Shown here: one piece after another, positions 13,300-25,588 of the stretch
Numbering within the stretch: the stretch's first letter is position 1
Layout of the letters: each line of letters opens with the position of its first letter
Made by a program: the position numbers and the translations under genes
DNA from: Oryza sativa Japonica Group
Taxonomy: Eukaryota; Streptophyta; Magnoliopsida; Poales; Poaceae
Length of the DNA stretch: 64,000 nucleotides
Reading direction: 5' to 3'
NCBI RefSeq assembly: GCF_034140825.1
Contig: NC_089035.1
Location: 3,617,001-3,681,000, forward strand
The notes under the pieces: model-generated
Database searches by the model: none
What the model was told of the DNA's origin: nothing
The model's input: the letters and a program-made list of their open reading frames with translations, nothing else

Positions 13300-16200
13300 A
13301 TGCCTCCTGGTCTGAGCAGGAGGAGGCGGCCGGACGCGGCGGCGTTGCTGTGCTGCGTGGTCGCCGTCGTGGCGGCGTGCATGGTCGGCGGCGCCCTCGC
13401 CGCCGACGCCCAGGGCGCGGCGCTGCTCGCGTGGAAGCGCACGCTGCGCGGCGGCGACACGGCCTTGCCTGACTGGAACCCCGCCGACGCGTCGCCGTGC
13501 CGGTGGACGGGCGTGAGGTGCAATGCCAATGGGCGAGTCACCGAGCTGAGCCTCCAGCAAGTTGACCTGCTCGGCGGCGTGCCGGACAACCTGTCCGCCG
13601 CCATGGGCACCACGCTGGAGCGGCTGGTGCTCGCCGGCGCCAACCTGTCCGGCCCGATCCCGGCGCAGCTCGGCGACCTGCCGGCGCTGACCCACCTCGA
13701 CCTCAGCAACAATGCGCTCACCGGCTCGATCCCGGCGAGCCTGTGCCGGCCGGGGAGCAAGCTGGAGAGCCTGTACGTGAACTCGAACCACCTGGAGGGC
13801 GCCATCCCGGACGCCATTGGCAACCTCACGGCGCTCCGCGAGCTCATCATCTTCGACAACCAGCTCGACGGCGCCATCCCGGCGTCCATCGGGCAGATGG
13901 CCAGCCTCGAGGTGCTCCGCGGCGGCGGCAACAAGAACCTCCAGGGCGCGCTCCCGCCGGAGATCGGCAACTGCTCCAAGCTCACCATGCTCGGCCTCGC
14001 CGAGACCAGCATCTCCGGCCCGCTCCCGGCGACCCTCGGCCAGCTCAAGAACCTCAACACGCTCGCCATCTACACGGCGCTGCTCTCCGGCCCAATCCCG
14101 CCGGAGCTCGGCCGGTGCACCAGCCTGGAGAACATCTACCTGTACGAGAACGCGCTGTCCGGCTCCATCCCGGCGCAGCTCGGCGGCCTCGCCAACCTCA
14201 AGAACCTCCTCCTGTGGCAGAACAACCTCGTCGGCGTCATCCCGCCGGAGCTCGGCGCGTGCACGGGCCTCGCCGTCGTCGACCTGTCCATGAACGGCCT
14301 CACCGGCCACATCCCGGCGTCGCTCGGCAACCTCTCGTCGCTGCAGGAGCTCCAGCTCAGCGTCAACAAGGTGTCCGGCCCCATCCCGGCCGAGCTGTCG
14401 CGGTGCACCAACCTCACCGACCTCGAGCTCGACAACAACCAGATCTCCGGCGCCATACCGGCCGAGCTCGGCAAGCTCACGGCGCTCCGCATGCTCTACC
14501 TCTGGGCCAACCAGCTCACCGGCACCATCCCGCCGGAGATCGGCGGCTGCGCCGGCCTCGAGTCGCTCGACCTGTCGCAGAACGCGCTCACCGGGCCCAT
14601 CCCCCGCTCCCTCTTCCGGCTGCCGCGGCTGTCCAAGCTGCTGCTCATCGACAACACCCTCTCCGGCGAGATACCGCCGGAGATCGGCAACTGCACGTCG
14701 CTGGTCCGGTTCAGGGCGAGCGGCAACCACCTCGCCGGCGACATACCTCCCGAGGTCGGTAAGCTTGGCAGCCTCAGCTTCCTCGACCTCAGCACCAACA
14801 GGCTCTCCGGCGCCATCCCGCCGGAGATCGCCGGCTGCCGGAACCTCACGTTCGTCGACCTCCACGGCAATGCCATCGCCGGCGTGCTGCCGCCGGGACT
14901 TTTCCAGGGCACGCCGTCGCTGCAGTATCTTGACCTCTCGTACAACGCCATCGGCGGCGCGATCCCGGCGAACATCGGGATGCTCGGGTCACTCACCAAG
15001 CTTGTTCTCGGCGGGAACCGGCTCTCCGGCCAGATACCGCCGGAGATTGGGTCGTGCTCGCGGCTCCAGCTGCTTGACCTCAGCGGCAACTCGCTCACCG
15101 GCGCGATTCCGGCGAGCATCGGCAAGATTCCCGGGCTGGAGATCGCTCTCAACCTCAGCTGCAACGGCTTGTCCGGCGCGATACCCAAGGGGTTCGCCGG
15201 GCTGGCGCGGCTCGGCGTGCTCGACGTGTCGCACAACCAGCTCACCGGCGACCTCCAGCCGCTGTCCGCGCTCCAGAACCTCGTCGCGCTCAACATCTCG
15301 TACAACAACTTCACCGGCCGCGCGCCGGAGACGGCGTTCTTCGCGAGGCTGCCGGCGAGCGACGTGGAGGGCAACCCGGGGCTGTGCCTCTCGCGGTGCC
15401 CCGGCGACGCCAGCGACCGGGAGCGCGCGGCGCGGCGCGCCGCCCGCGTCGCGACCGCCGTGCTCCTCTCCGCGCTCGTCGCCCTCCTCGCCGCCGCGGC
15501 GTTCGTCCTCTTCGGCCGGCGCCGGCAGCCGCTGTTCGGCCGCGGGTCGACGAGCCCCGCCGACGGCGACGGCAAGGACGCCGACATGCTGCCGCCGTGG
15601 GACGTCACGCTCTACCAGAAGCTGGAGATCAGCGTGGGCGACGTGGCGCGCAGCCTCACGCCGGCGAACGTCATCGGTCAGGGCTGGTCCGGGGCGGTGT
15701 ACCGCGCGAGCATCCCGTCCACCGGCGTCGCCATCGCCGTCAAGAAGTTCCGGTCCTCTGACGAGGCGTCCGTCGACGCGTTCGCCTGCGAGGTCGGCGT
15801 GCTGCCGCGCGTGCGCCACCGCAACATCGTGCGCCTCCTCGGCTGGGCGGCCAACCGCCGGACACGCCTCCTCTTCTACGACTACCTCCCAAACGGCACC
15901 CTCGGCGGCCTCCTCCACGGCGGCGGCGCCGCCATTGGCGCCGCCGTGGTGGAGTGGGAGGTGCGGCTCTCGATCGCCGTCGGCGTGGCCGAGGGCCTCG
16001 CCTACCTCCACCACGACTCTGTGCCGGCGATCCTCCACCGCGACGTCAAGTCCGACAACATCCTCCTCGGTGAGCGCTACGAGGCGTGCCTCGCTGACTT
16101 CGGCCTCGCCAGAGTCGCCGACGACGGCGCCAACTCGTCGCCGCCGCCGTTCGCCGGATCGTACGGATACATCGCTCCTGGTACGTTCGACCTTACCTTA

Positions 16201-16773
16201 CTTCCGATCAGTAGCGGTTAAGTTGGTTACAAGGAGCACCGTCCGATTCCATCTCGAGCTACACTAACGGCTGTGATTGAATCCTCTGATCTGTGTGCAG
16301 AGTACGGGTGTATGACCAAGATCACGACCAAGAGCGACGTGTACAGCTTCGGAGTCGTGCTACTAGAGATAATCACCGGCCGCCGACCGATAGAAGCAGC
16401 TTTCGGCGAGGGCCAAACTGTGGTGCAATGGGTACGCGAGCACCTCCACCGGAAACGTGATCCCGCGGAGGTGATCGACTCGCGGCTACAGGGCCGATCG
16501 GATACCCAAGTCCAAGAGATGTTACAAGCTCTCGGAATCGCCCTACTATGTGCTAGCACCCGCCCCGAGGACCGGCCGACCATGAAGGATGTGGCAGCAT
16601 TGTTACGTGGCCTTCGACACGATGACAGCGCCGAGGCCCAAAAGGCCGGGTCTGGGTCGGCCATAAAGTGGGCCGATCCAAGACAGCCCGGCTCACCAAC
16701 TAAGCCGATGGCCCAAGCCCAGGCCCATTCCCACACCAGCTCACTGGCCTACTCAACAACCGGGAGTGTGTAG
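13300..16773 (+). CDS. LRR receptor-like serine/threonine kinase, subfamily XI, RGI-like
   Basis: Two exons (13300-16180 and 16301-16773) encode about 1,117 residues. An N-terminal hydrophobic segment (about 13-35) is a probable signal peptide. The N-terminal LRR cap has ASPCRWTGVRC, and more than twenty LRRs of the plant LxxLxLxxNxLxGxIPxxLG type follow. A membrane span lies at 717-738. The kinase has its glycine loop at 793-798 (GQGWSG), ATP-binding Lys815, HRD at 913-915 and DFG at 933-935, so it should be active. The intron falls inside the APE codon of the activation segment. Similarity is closest, from memory, to Arabidopsis At4g26540 (RGI3) and its paralogues, receptors for root growth factor or related sulfated peptides. 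It would act at the plasma membrane. The ligand is inferred. Extreme GC content of exon 1 produces long antisense frames that are not genes. Confidence 0.93.
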
Positions 16774-17397
16774 TGTAAGTCTAATCCAGAAGGGATCAGC
16801 CAAACAAAGCACTGTGATGTCTGTGGCAATGTGATGGTGACTGTGTCGTCGTTGAGCTCACCTCGGCCGGGCGGCGCTCGCCGCCGGCGACAAGCCGGCG
16901 TGGACAAGCTGGGGTCGGTGGAGTGGATCGGAGGAGGCAAAGGTGGGGAAGAAGAATATGAGGAAGACGCCACCTTGCATGAAACAAATTAAGCAGCAAT
17001 AATTCCTCCTCGTGTACTGTACCATACATAGCAGTAGCTGGTGCAATGCATCTGGTATTCTGTTGTATTTATGTATATTAACCCAGGGTAATTAATATCT
17101 TGGTAATCTATGATCAAATGATTGTGTTCCGGGACTTTCTCCATTGTCGCGTCGCGTTAGTTTTGGCTGTGCCTGGCGTGTGGCTCGAGCTAGCACTACT
17201 GTACACTGTACTGCTCTGTCGAGCTAGGTGATGATTTGTACTAGTTGCCTGCACCTAGCCCTGCAGAAAAACAGACCTAAGTTTGACTATCAGCTTTTAG
17301 AATTCTAGTTTTACATCATACGATTTACTATATGTTTTTAGATTTACCCTGAGTAGTACTACATAGTAATATACATAAATCATGTATTGTTAAAATA
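16774..17397 (+). other. 3' UTR and downstream flank of the receptor kinase
   Basis: This follows the stop codon and becomes AT-rich after about 16980. A C-rich stretch at 16860-16920 gives antisense frames without recognisable domains. No poly-A signal is certain. Confidence 0.45.
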
Positions 17398-17740
17398 TAC
17401 TCCCTCCGTCCCAAAAAAAGACAAACCCTGGTTTCCGTGTCCAACGTTTGACCGTCCGTCTTATTTAAAAAATTATGAAAAAAATTAAAAAGATAAGTCA
17501 CACATAAAATATTAATCATGTTTTATCATATAACAACAATGAAAATACGAATTATAAAAAAATTTCATATAAGACGGACAGTCAAAGTTGGACACGGAAA
17601 CCTCAGCCTGGGCATTTTTTAGCCGCAAACCGCAAACCGAACCGAACCGCACCGAACCGAACTGAATTGTTGGTTTTTTCGGTTTTCGGTTGTCAGTTCG
17701 GTTTCTGTTTTTGTGCTATTCGGTGTACGGCTTCGGCTTC

Positions 17741-17854
17741 GGTTTTATAGAGAAACCGAACCGAACAACCGATTAAACCGACATATCCCGCGGCGGCGGT
17801 TTTATAGAGAAACCGAACCGAACAACCAATTAAACCGACATATCCCGCGGCGGC
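17741..17854. repeat. 57-bp tandem duplication in the hAT subterminal region
   Basis: Two adjacent copies (17741-17797 and 17798-17854) differ at very few bases. Each contains gagaaaccgaaccgaacaac, so the duplication doubles a cluster of putative transposase-binding words near the left end. Confidence 0.8.
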
Positions 17855-18376
17855 GCAGCCCACGGCCCACCAGTTCGCAGCCCATCAGGCCATCAAGGGC
17901 AAGGCCAACCCTACGCCACGCCCCTGACTCGTCAGTCGTCACGCCCCCGACTCGTCACTCGGCGCAGCCGCTAGCCCGGCCGCCAGCCGCGCAGGGTGCC
18001 GCCGCAGCGCTGCCGCTGCCCTACCTCGCCATCGCGGGCTCGAGGCGGCACGCCGCACGGCCGCAGCGCCACACTCCCCTCCCCTGAGCAGCAGCTGTAG
18101 GCCCCGGCGAGCCGCCCGCGAGCACACCGCCCCCTGCGCCCAAAGACCCAAACCCTAACTCGGCGGCCGGCAAACGGGCTGCTGGCGGCGGGCCGGCAAC
18201 ACCCTCGTGGAGTTCTCCGACCAAGACAACGGCGGCGCGGACCGAGCAGTCCTCCTATGTAAGTTCTTCACTTCTTGTTCGTTTGTTCTAGTTGAGTCCA
18301 TGTTGAGTGAATGAGTGTTGTATTGCTGTTCTATGTTGGTAAGTTCTGATTTAGTGATTTGAAACATTTGATCTAG

Positions 18377-20613
18377 ATGGGGGACACAGATGAAACTGTT
18401 GCTTGTGAGATTAATCACACTCAATCTCAAGACACTGAAACCGGAGTGTCAACTACTGGAGTGGTAGATGCAAGCAAGGACAAGGAGGAGCAGCAGCAGT
18501 CCAAGGATGGAGAGAAAGTTGATGAAGAATCCAGAAAAAGAAAACCAATGGCTCTAAGATCTGATGTATGGGAAAGTTTCAGCAAGGTCAAACTTGCTAA
18601 TGGGGACGAGAGGGCCAAGTGCAAGTGATGTACCAAGTTATTTCATTGCGGCTCAAGAACAAATGGTACGTCATCCTTGAAAGCTCATCTGAAGATTTGC
18701 AAAAAGAATCCTAACAAACCAGTAGTTGATAATCAAGGAACTTTGCAACTGACACCATGTGATGGCAATAGTACTCTTGGTACTGTGACCACTTGGAAAT
18801 TTGATCCAGATAAACTTAGAAGGTGTTTTGCTGAGATGATAATTGAAGATGAACAACCATTTGTCCTATCTGAGCGTTCTGGTCTTAGGAAATTTATGAC
18901 TTTAGCATGTCCATGATTTGTTCTGCCATCTAGAAGAACAATCACTAGAGCTTGTGTTAAAGTATATGAAGATGAGAAAGAAAAGCTTAAGAAATTTTTT
19001 AAGGACAATTGTGTAAGAGTTTGCCTCACTACTGATACATGGACTGCTAAGAACAGCCAAAACTTCATGTGTGTTACAGCCCATTTCATTGACAATGAGT
19101 GGAACCTACAGAAGAAAATTATTGGTTTTTTTTGGTTAAGGGACATAGAGGGGAGGACATTGGAAAATCATTAGAGAACTGCTTGGCTGAGTGGGGCATT
19201 GACAAGGTTTTTACAATAACAGTAGACAATGCTAGTGCAAACAATAATGCAATTAAGTATATGAGAAGGGTCTTGAATGAGTCAAAAGGTTGTGTTGCTG
19301 AAGGAGAGTACATTCATATGCGCTGTGCTGCTCATATTATCAACCTAATAGTAGGTGATGGCTTGAAGGAAATTGGTACATCAATTCAACGTGTCCGTGC
19401 TGCTGTTAAGTTTATCAGATGTGGAACATCTAGGTTGGTAAAATTTAAGAAATGTGCTGAGTTAGCCAAGGTACAGAGCAAAGCATTTCTAAACTTAGAT
19501 ATTTGCACTAGATGGAACTCAACCTATCTTATGTTAAATGCTGCAGAGAAGTACCAAAAAGCATTTGAAAGATATAGTGATGAAGACCCATACTACAAAT
19601 TAGAATTAGAAGGAGAGAATGGTCCAGGGGTACCAACAAGAGCAGATTGGGAGAAGGCTAGGAAGATGGCTGATTTTCTTGAACACTTTTATGACCTCAC
19701 TCTCCGTGTTTCTGTACAAAGTCGTACAACATCTCACACTTATTTCCATGAGATTGCTGATGTATTACTTCTGTTGAGAGAATGGTCTCATAGTGAAGAC
19801 AAGTTGAGCAAGGAAATGGGTACAAGAATGCTAATGAAGTACTACAAGTATTGGGGAGAGAAGTATGGTGAGAGGCAGGGGGACAGAGAGAAGAGAGGAG
19901 AGAAAGATAAGGGGGATCAACTACTCAACTTCACTGTCTTCTTCTGTGTTGCTATTGATCCTAGATACAAACTATCAAATTGCATTAGAATGGGAATTAA
20001 GGTGATGTTTGGGGATACAGTAGGAGAAAAAGTATGGGAAACAGTGAATACCTATTTTCGTGCTTTGTTTGAAGAGTACAAGGAAATGTATACCCCAAAA
20101 GATAAGGCACCGCAACCTACTGAATCTGAATCTACAGCTGAAACCAGCAAAAGAGTGAGTTGTAGGTGGATGTCAGTAATTACTCAGCAACTTAACAGTG
20201 AGGGTGGAAGTGGAACTATCAAATCTGAGGTAGACAAGTATCTATCAGAAGATAATGAGCCGGACACACCAAAATTTGACATTCTAAAGTGGTGGAAGGC
20301 CAATTCAACAAGATTCCCAATATTATCTCATTTGGCCCGTGATCTTTTGGCAATTCCTATCACCTCAGTTGCCTCTGAATCAGCCTTCAGTGCTGGTGGG
20401 CGAACTCTAGATGACTTTAGGACCTCACTAACCCCAAGAATGGTTGAGCGTCTTGTTTGTGCTAATGATTGGCTTCGTGGAGGAAACTATGTTAGTGTTG
20501 AAGAGGACAGCGAACAAATGGCTTTGCTTGAGGAAGGTAACATAGAAAATTTTTATTTCCTTCCAAATTCTAATGTGCTTCATGATTCATACACTATTGA
20601 CTGTTCTAACTAA
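18377..20613 (+). pseudogene. hAT transposase, broken reading frame
   Basis: Reading starts at ATG 18377. A BED zinc finger follows (WESF near 18570, CK-C near 18620, HLKIC near 18690). The catalytic region starts with LTTDTWTAKN near 19025 and TVDNASANN near 19225, followed by CAAHIINLIV. The C-terminal hAT dimerisation region covers about 20230-20480 (FDILKWWKANSTRFPILSHL and ASESAFSAGGR). The frame is interrupted by an in-frame TGA at 18626-18628, between the first two finger cysteines, a second TGA at 18914-18916, and a one-base shift in the T run near 19124-19135. From there one open frame runs to the TAA at 20613. No introns were needed. The order of parts fits Ac/RICESLEEPER-type transposases. 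The long intact C-terminal half suggests recent decay. Confidence 0.9.
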
Positions 20614-22121
20614 GATCATCTATTATTTTAGAACTTGGTGACCTATCTATTTCCAAGGAAGATACTCCAGCTGCAACTCAGTAATTCAGTCCTGATCAGT
20701 GATCATTTGGAGTCTTGGACACTTGGTTTGGTGTATGCAATGCTGTTGTTGCCTGTTGGGTGCCTGCTACGGTGCTACCTGGGACTTTATATTTCTCTAT
20801 TTGAATAATGAAGAACTCTTGAATCTATGTAACTGTACTCTTGAGACATGTTGATTTGTGTACTGTGTGACTACTTTGTGTAATTCTATGCAGCTGTGCT
20901 GCTGGTTATTGCTTGCTTAAGGATTTGATATATCTATAATATCATATATGCTGTTGCTTGTGTTCATTTTTATGTAATTCTGTATTGTTGTGGCTGGTGG
21001 TAGTAACTTTTGGTTAATTCGGCTAAAACCGAAAACCAAAATTAAAAAATCGAAACCGAATTTTGCGGTTTTCAGTTTTTTGGAGAACCGATCGGGTGGT
21101 GAAGCCTGTAAACCGAATTTTATAGCAACCGAATAAACCGAACCGAATTGTCGGTTTAAACCGAACGCCCAGGTTGACGGAAACCCAGGGTTTGCCTTTT
21201 TTTTTGGAGAGAGGGAGTACTCCATGTATTCCATTTTGATCATTCTTTAAGGTTTTCGAGGTTTTCTCAAAATGATCATCATATAACAAGTGTATCTTTA
21301 TTTATTTGTGCAAAGAGTAAACGTGTAAAATTGAATATGTTGCACGCAACAAACCAAGATTAATTTCTATTGATGCAATGACATGCAATATTTAAAACAT
21401 GAGTAATCTACCGGATACGAAGCGATGAAACACTTTAACCGATGAGAATTAATTTGAGATGATAAATATTTTGGTGTTCTTGGTCTTGGTGTCATTTGCT
21501 TAGGGGATGATCAAAGTCGGATTGAGGGAAATGTTGGTAGTCAAAGTTAGGAATATTTCACTTAAAACAAAACTAAAATGACAAGTAATTTAAAACGGGG
21601 AGTATAAAAGTTCTTCTCTTCAAATAGGTTTTTATACAGTTCAGACCAATCAACCACCCCTGCATTATTCGCAAAGTCCCTGCACAAATCTTGACGCACT
21701 TTATATAGATGGGATAAAAGAAGTTTTGGCATGAGGAGATCCATTTGGCCGTGGGTCAGGCAGGCCGTCAGGCTGCCGGCCTGATGATAAAGTTGCCGAG
21801 AATGAAAAGGACGCACTACCGAATGCCGGTAAGAGGGGTACTCAGTCTCAGTGCCGATCGACGAAACGCTCTTTTCACTGCAACAAGATCGGCAAGCTTC
21901 CAAATGTTCAGGTCACCTGCTTAATTACTGTTTGCTTCTTCTGAACATGGGAGAGGAGTTAAGACCCTCTTTGTCAGGGAATGGACAGATGGAATGTTCA
22001 GAGATATGTGGGGCTTCCAACACTAATGACTCTCCTACTACCTGCTGGATTAATTCATTCATGGTTCATGGATGAATTATGCAGTTGCAGTCTTGCAGAT
22101 CTGCAGTAGTTGGAGTGAAAT

Positions 22122-22271
22122 CGGGTGTGTTTAGTTTACGCCAAAATTAGAAGTTTGTTTGAAATTGAAACGATGTGATGGAAAAATTGAAAGTTTATGT
22201 GTATAAAAAAGTTTTGATGTGATGAAAAAGTTAAAAGTTTGAAGAAAAAGTTTGGAACTAAACAAGGCCCT
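22122..22271. repeat. Short MITE of the 'tttagtt...aactaaac' family
   Basis: It starts gggtgtgtttagtttacgcc and ends tggaactaaacaaggccc. Between them are gatgtgatg and gaagtttg words that recur in at least five other places in this window. The family is abundant in rice; I think it is a terminal-inverted-repeat MITE but cannot assign the superfamily safely. Confidence 0.65.
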
Positions 22272-23139
22272 ACTATACATTGATTTCAGGTTGCATGCAT
22301 GCACTTCAGCTCCTCCAATGGACGTCTCTTCTACACAAAAAAGCGAAATTTCTAAAGCTTTATTTGGAATTCAGGATTCTTTTGCGGAGAATTTTGAAAC
22401 TGTTTAATGTACAGTTCTTTGAATGACATCTTGGCTTTGGTATCTTTGTCTACAGGGTATGCAAGCGGATGCGGTTGAACGGTGCATATCCAGCCAAGCG
22501 GAGAGCGACGGCTACTGTGCTTGTTTCAAGGGATTACAGCGAATGTATCAGGGAGGTTTGTCCATGTCATTCTAAGCTTTCCCTGGCCTCCTTGTGCTTG
22601 ATGGCTTCTTCCTCTTGTCCAGAAATGGAGATTGGACAAAGAACAGCCCACCGTCCTGTGTGCACCATGCATGTTCACCGTATGTTGATGATCACTTGTT
22701 GATCGAATCAATCATCCTAGTAGGCCCATCAGCCCATGCACTAATACTACATGCGCCGATTCTAGAGATGAACTTGATAGTGCAGTTGCCAGGTATGTAT
22801 GATTTCAATCCCGAGGTAACGAGGTCGATCTCGTGCTCAATCCTCAGCACATTTACAATTTCTTCTTAAAACAAATATTTGGGGGGACGTCTTTCCCTCC
22901 AAATCTCGAAAAAACTACATGCGTCGATTTTACAATATTTTTCATAGCTATATATAAACCTAACATTAATTATTAATTTCTATATGTTACAACATATCTC
23001 AATAATATCTATTAGATGTGATGGGCTAGAAATGTAATTGATTTCTAATTTGGACAAGATGCTTTCAAGCAATCATATCATCAGCCGAGAATTGATCATA
23101 CACGAGTAAAAATAGTGCAATATTTTAAAATAAAATACA

Positions 23140-23330
23140 ACGCAAATAGGGGGGAATCACTAGATGTGTGTGGTGCTAAGACTCCACTTACCAAGGTTCA
23201 AATCCTTGTCCTACCAGCTAGTGTCCGCAATTACGCCAACGCGAGGGTGCTTTTAGTATGGTACAAAAATGTATTGTTGTGCATTGGTCTTCTCTTGAAT
23301 GTTTATCAAAGAAAAAGAGTACTCGTGAAA
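23140..23330 (+). repeat. Possible tRNA-derived SINE fragment
   Basis: A sequence close to a pol III B box (ggttcaaatcc at about 23195) lies about 45 bp after a weak A-box-like stretch, within non-coding sequence. No poly-A or poly-T tail or target duplication was recognised, so the call is weak. Confidence 0.22.
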
Positions 23331-23758
23331 GTGTGAGCATCGTGTGTGCACATTTTCCGTGTAATCAACGGCAGAGACAAGCCTAGGATAGTTTGGGCTT
23401 GAGCACTAAGCTTGTCTCCATAATCATGCTTAAATTCTTTTCAACCAATCATGTAATTTTTTGAGAAAATTACTATCTCAGTTGAGCCTACTCGATCCTT
23501 AGGTTTAGATAATTTCTTGCTCCACCATTGCGTGTAATCTAAAAAATGCAACACATAAGTATGGCTCTGATTGTCTGATCTATGACTAATAAACCGTTAA
23601 AAAGTAAACTAAGCAATAAAAATAATTTACAGTAAAACTTCCATATCATTGCTTTTAGTTCAAAAGCCAATAAAAATAAAAACCTCAAAATCAACTTAAA
23701 ATCAAGTTTTAGAATTTAAATTTTGGCTCTCGCTAGATAACAAGCAAACGAGATTACG

Positions 23759-23959
23759 GGCATGTTCAGATTATAGCCAAAATAAATCTTACCAAGTTTT
23801 GGCAATGCCAAAATTTTAGCAAGATGGCCATATTGCCAAAATTTTGGCAGGATTTCTTATGTATTGACTAAATTTGGCAACAAACTAAACGTATACATTT
23901 TTTTTGACAACTTTTTAAAAAAATGGTATGGTTAAAAATGACATCAAAGTGAACATGCC
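23759..23959. repeat. MITE-like inverted-repeat element, about 200 bp
   Basis: The ends are ggcatgttca and tgaacatgcc, exact inverted repeats of 10 bp. The inside repeats tggcaa/ttgccaaa words in both orientations. A target duplication could not be fixed. Confidence 0.5.
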
Positions 23960-25371
23960 TGCATGAATCACATCCATATAATCATCAGTCGTCCTCCTTT
24001 CTTACTTTCAAGGAGCAAAGAGATTTGCTACTGTACGCAAAACCAAATACAGTAAATCAGTAATACTTTTGTTGTTTTAATTCCCGACCTTTCAGTGAGA
24101 ACACAAACGTACGGAAGCCGCCGCTGCTCCAGTTGTCTGGGCCAGGTAGTGTCTGTCGACTCGATCCAGAGACATGATGCTCGTGGGCCACATTTGCATT
24201 GGCAGCAGCTAAGCTTGATGTAAACTCAACATGCATGTGATTTATTGCAATGAGATAAGATTAATCCATTCACTTCTCCGCAAAAGAGAGAGAAGGAAGA
24301 GTAATCCATCTCCATACTCTAGACGATTTGGGCCGGGGTATTTGGCCTCAAAGAAACGAGATATATAGAACTTTCAATGGCACGTACAAAACGATTCTGC
24401 ATGTGGTTAACTCCATCACCGCTATATGCAAAGTGTACGACGAAGTCCAGTTTGATTGGATGATTGATCGCCGGATTTTGATGCTAGTAGCTTTGCACTT
24501 TCTTCTCAAAATTCTTGTAACTCTTAATGTCCTTCTCTGTGACACCTTTATGAGGTGAACATTGCAATTTTCTCTCCTTCCCTGTCGCCAACACTGCTTT
24601 CTTAGCGTATAGGTCGTTTGGTCGTTTCATTATAATCGCGAGAATAGGCTTAAGTCCTCGTTTTCCTCTTTTTAGTTTTTCCACATTTTCTTCCCAAACC
24701 CACATTCTTTTTTTGTTTGCCGTCAGTGTAAATTTTATTTCTCTTAATAAAAGGTGCACAATCCTTTTCCGTATTCCCAAAGAAAAAAAAATATTGGCAG
24801 AGCGGCCTCATTCCCTCGAAAAAAATATCTCCACGCTCTCATGACGCGAGTGAATTACGAGAGAGAGAGAGAGAGAGTTCATAAATTAGGCCTCTATTGA
24901 TGGGCTTTTACTTGGACCGGTTCTTACAAATTGAGGCCCATATTTCAACCAAACATATAAAGACCCATGAGTTTTATCGAATCGACGTCTCGCTCTTATC
25001 CAATTTTTACAACGTCATGTTTAGAAATGCCAGCCGAGTGTTTGATCGAAGTAAACAAAATCAACTGAAAATTTAAAGGTCGCATCGATAATTCAAACGC
25101 ATGGCAAAAAACACTCTTGATGCCACGCTATATATACATATGGTGATCATAACACTCCCCTATCAATTTCTTCATGTATACATAAGTAACATAACTCAAG
25201 AAAATTAAGCTAAACAACCCCCTAAAAAGACAGAAAAAAAAAATCAAAAGGAAGCCTCGTATCAACTCAAAAACTTTTGGCGCCATCACTCTTCCTTGGC
25301 TGCTTGACACACTCATCATCAGTAACCACTACTATAGCTATCTAGCTAATTAATTACTACTTAGAAAACTA

Positions 25372-25470
25372 CTCATTCCATCCTAAAATATAAGATATTT
25401 TGACTGGATTTCAATTACCTAAGATATATCCAATCCGATCAAAATCCCTTATATTCTGTGACGAGTAGAG
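25372..25470. repeat. Small Stowaway-like MITE, 99 bp
   Basis: It begins ctcattccatcctaaaatat and ends in a rough inverted copy (atattctgtgacgagtagag), flanked by TA at both ends. It lies just past the 3' end of the neprosin gene. Confidence 0.55.
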
Positions 25471-25588
25471 TAATTAATAAGATCGAGATGGTGTTGCATG
25501 TAATTGGTTGGTAATGATCAGTAATACCCCCTTAATAATCATCGTCGTCTTCCTCGTCTCTGGCGGCTTAATTAATTGGGTGGTGGCT

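Larger units (their letters stand above)
17603..21177 (+). mobile_element. hAT-superfamily DNA transposon, 3,575 bp, ends intact
   Basis: The terminal inverted repeats are tcagcctgggc and gcccaggttga (10 of 11 bases match when inverted). A perfect 8-bp target duplication, cggaaacc, flanks them at 17595-17602 and 21178-21185, as for hAT elements. Both subterminal regions (17620-17860 and 21020-21165) are crowded with aaccgaac/ggttcggt-type words, likely transposase-binding sites. A single transposase gene lies inside on the plus strand. The identical duplication points to a fairly recent insertion, yet the transposase frame is broken, so this copy would need a transposase supplied from elsewhere. 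Confidence 0.93.
17400..21217. repeat. Stowaway-like MITE interrupted by a hAT transposon
   Basis: The left arm is 17400-17602 and the right arm is 21186-21217; without the insert the MITE is about 235 bp. Its outer ends (ctccctccgtccc and the matching gagagggag) are flanked by TA at 17398-17399 and 21218-21219. Inside, the arms pair over a long stretch (caaaccctgg with ccagggtttg, gtttccgtgtcc with ggacacggaaac). The hAT element sits near one end of this inverted repeat. Confidence 0.85.
21220..25371. other. Intergenic DNA with repeats, no firm gene
   Basis: Besides the repeats listed separately, I see an AT-rich spacer. A piece at 22457-22690 has good acceptor sites before 22457 and before 22622 and a donor near 22554, and encodes a cysteine-rich stretch, but no start exon or family could be found. 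A GA dinucleotide run lies at 24859-24877. Confidence 0.45.

Noticed and set aside
13201-14865. 554-codon antisense open frame
   Set aside because: It is a shadow of the GC-rich LRR exon on the opposite strand, composed of repeated Arg/Glu/Ala-rich units that mirror the LRRs.
14989-16038. 349-codon antisense open frame over the kinase
   Set aside because: Same cause: third-position GC of the sense gene keeps the antisense frame open; there is no domain.
23190-23210. tRNA gene suggested by a B-box-like sequence
   Set aside because: No cloverleaf can be drawn around it; at best it is a worn SINE.
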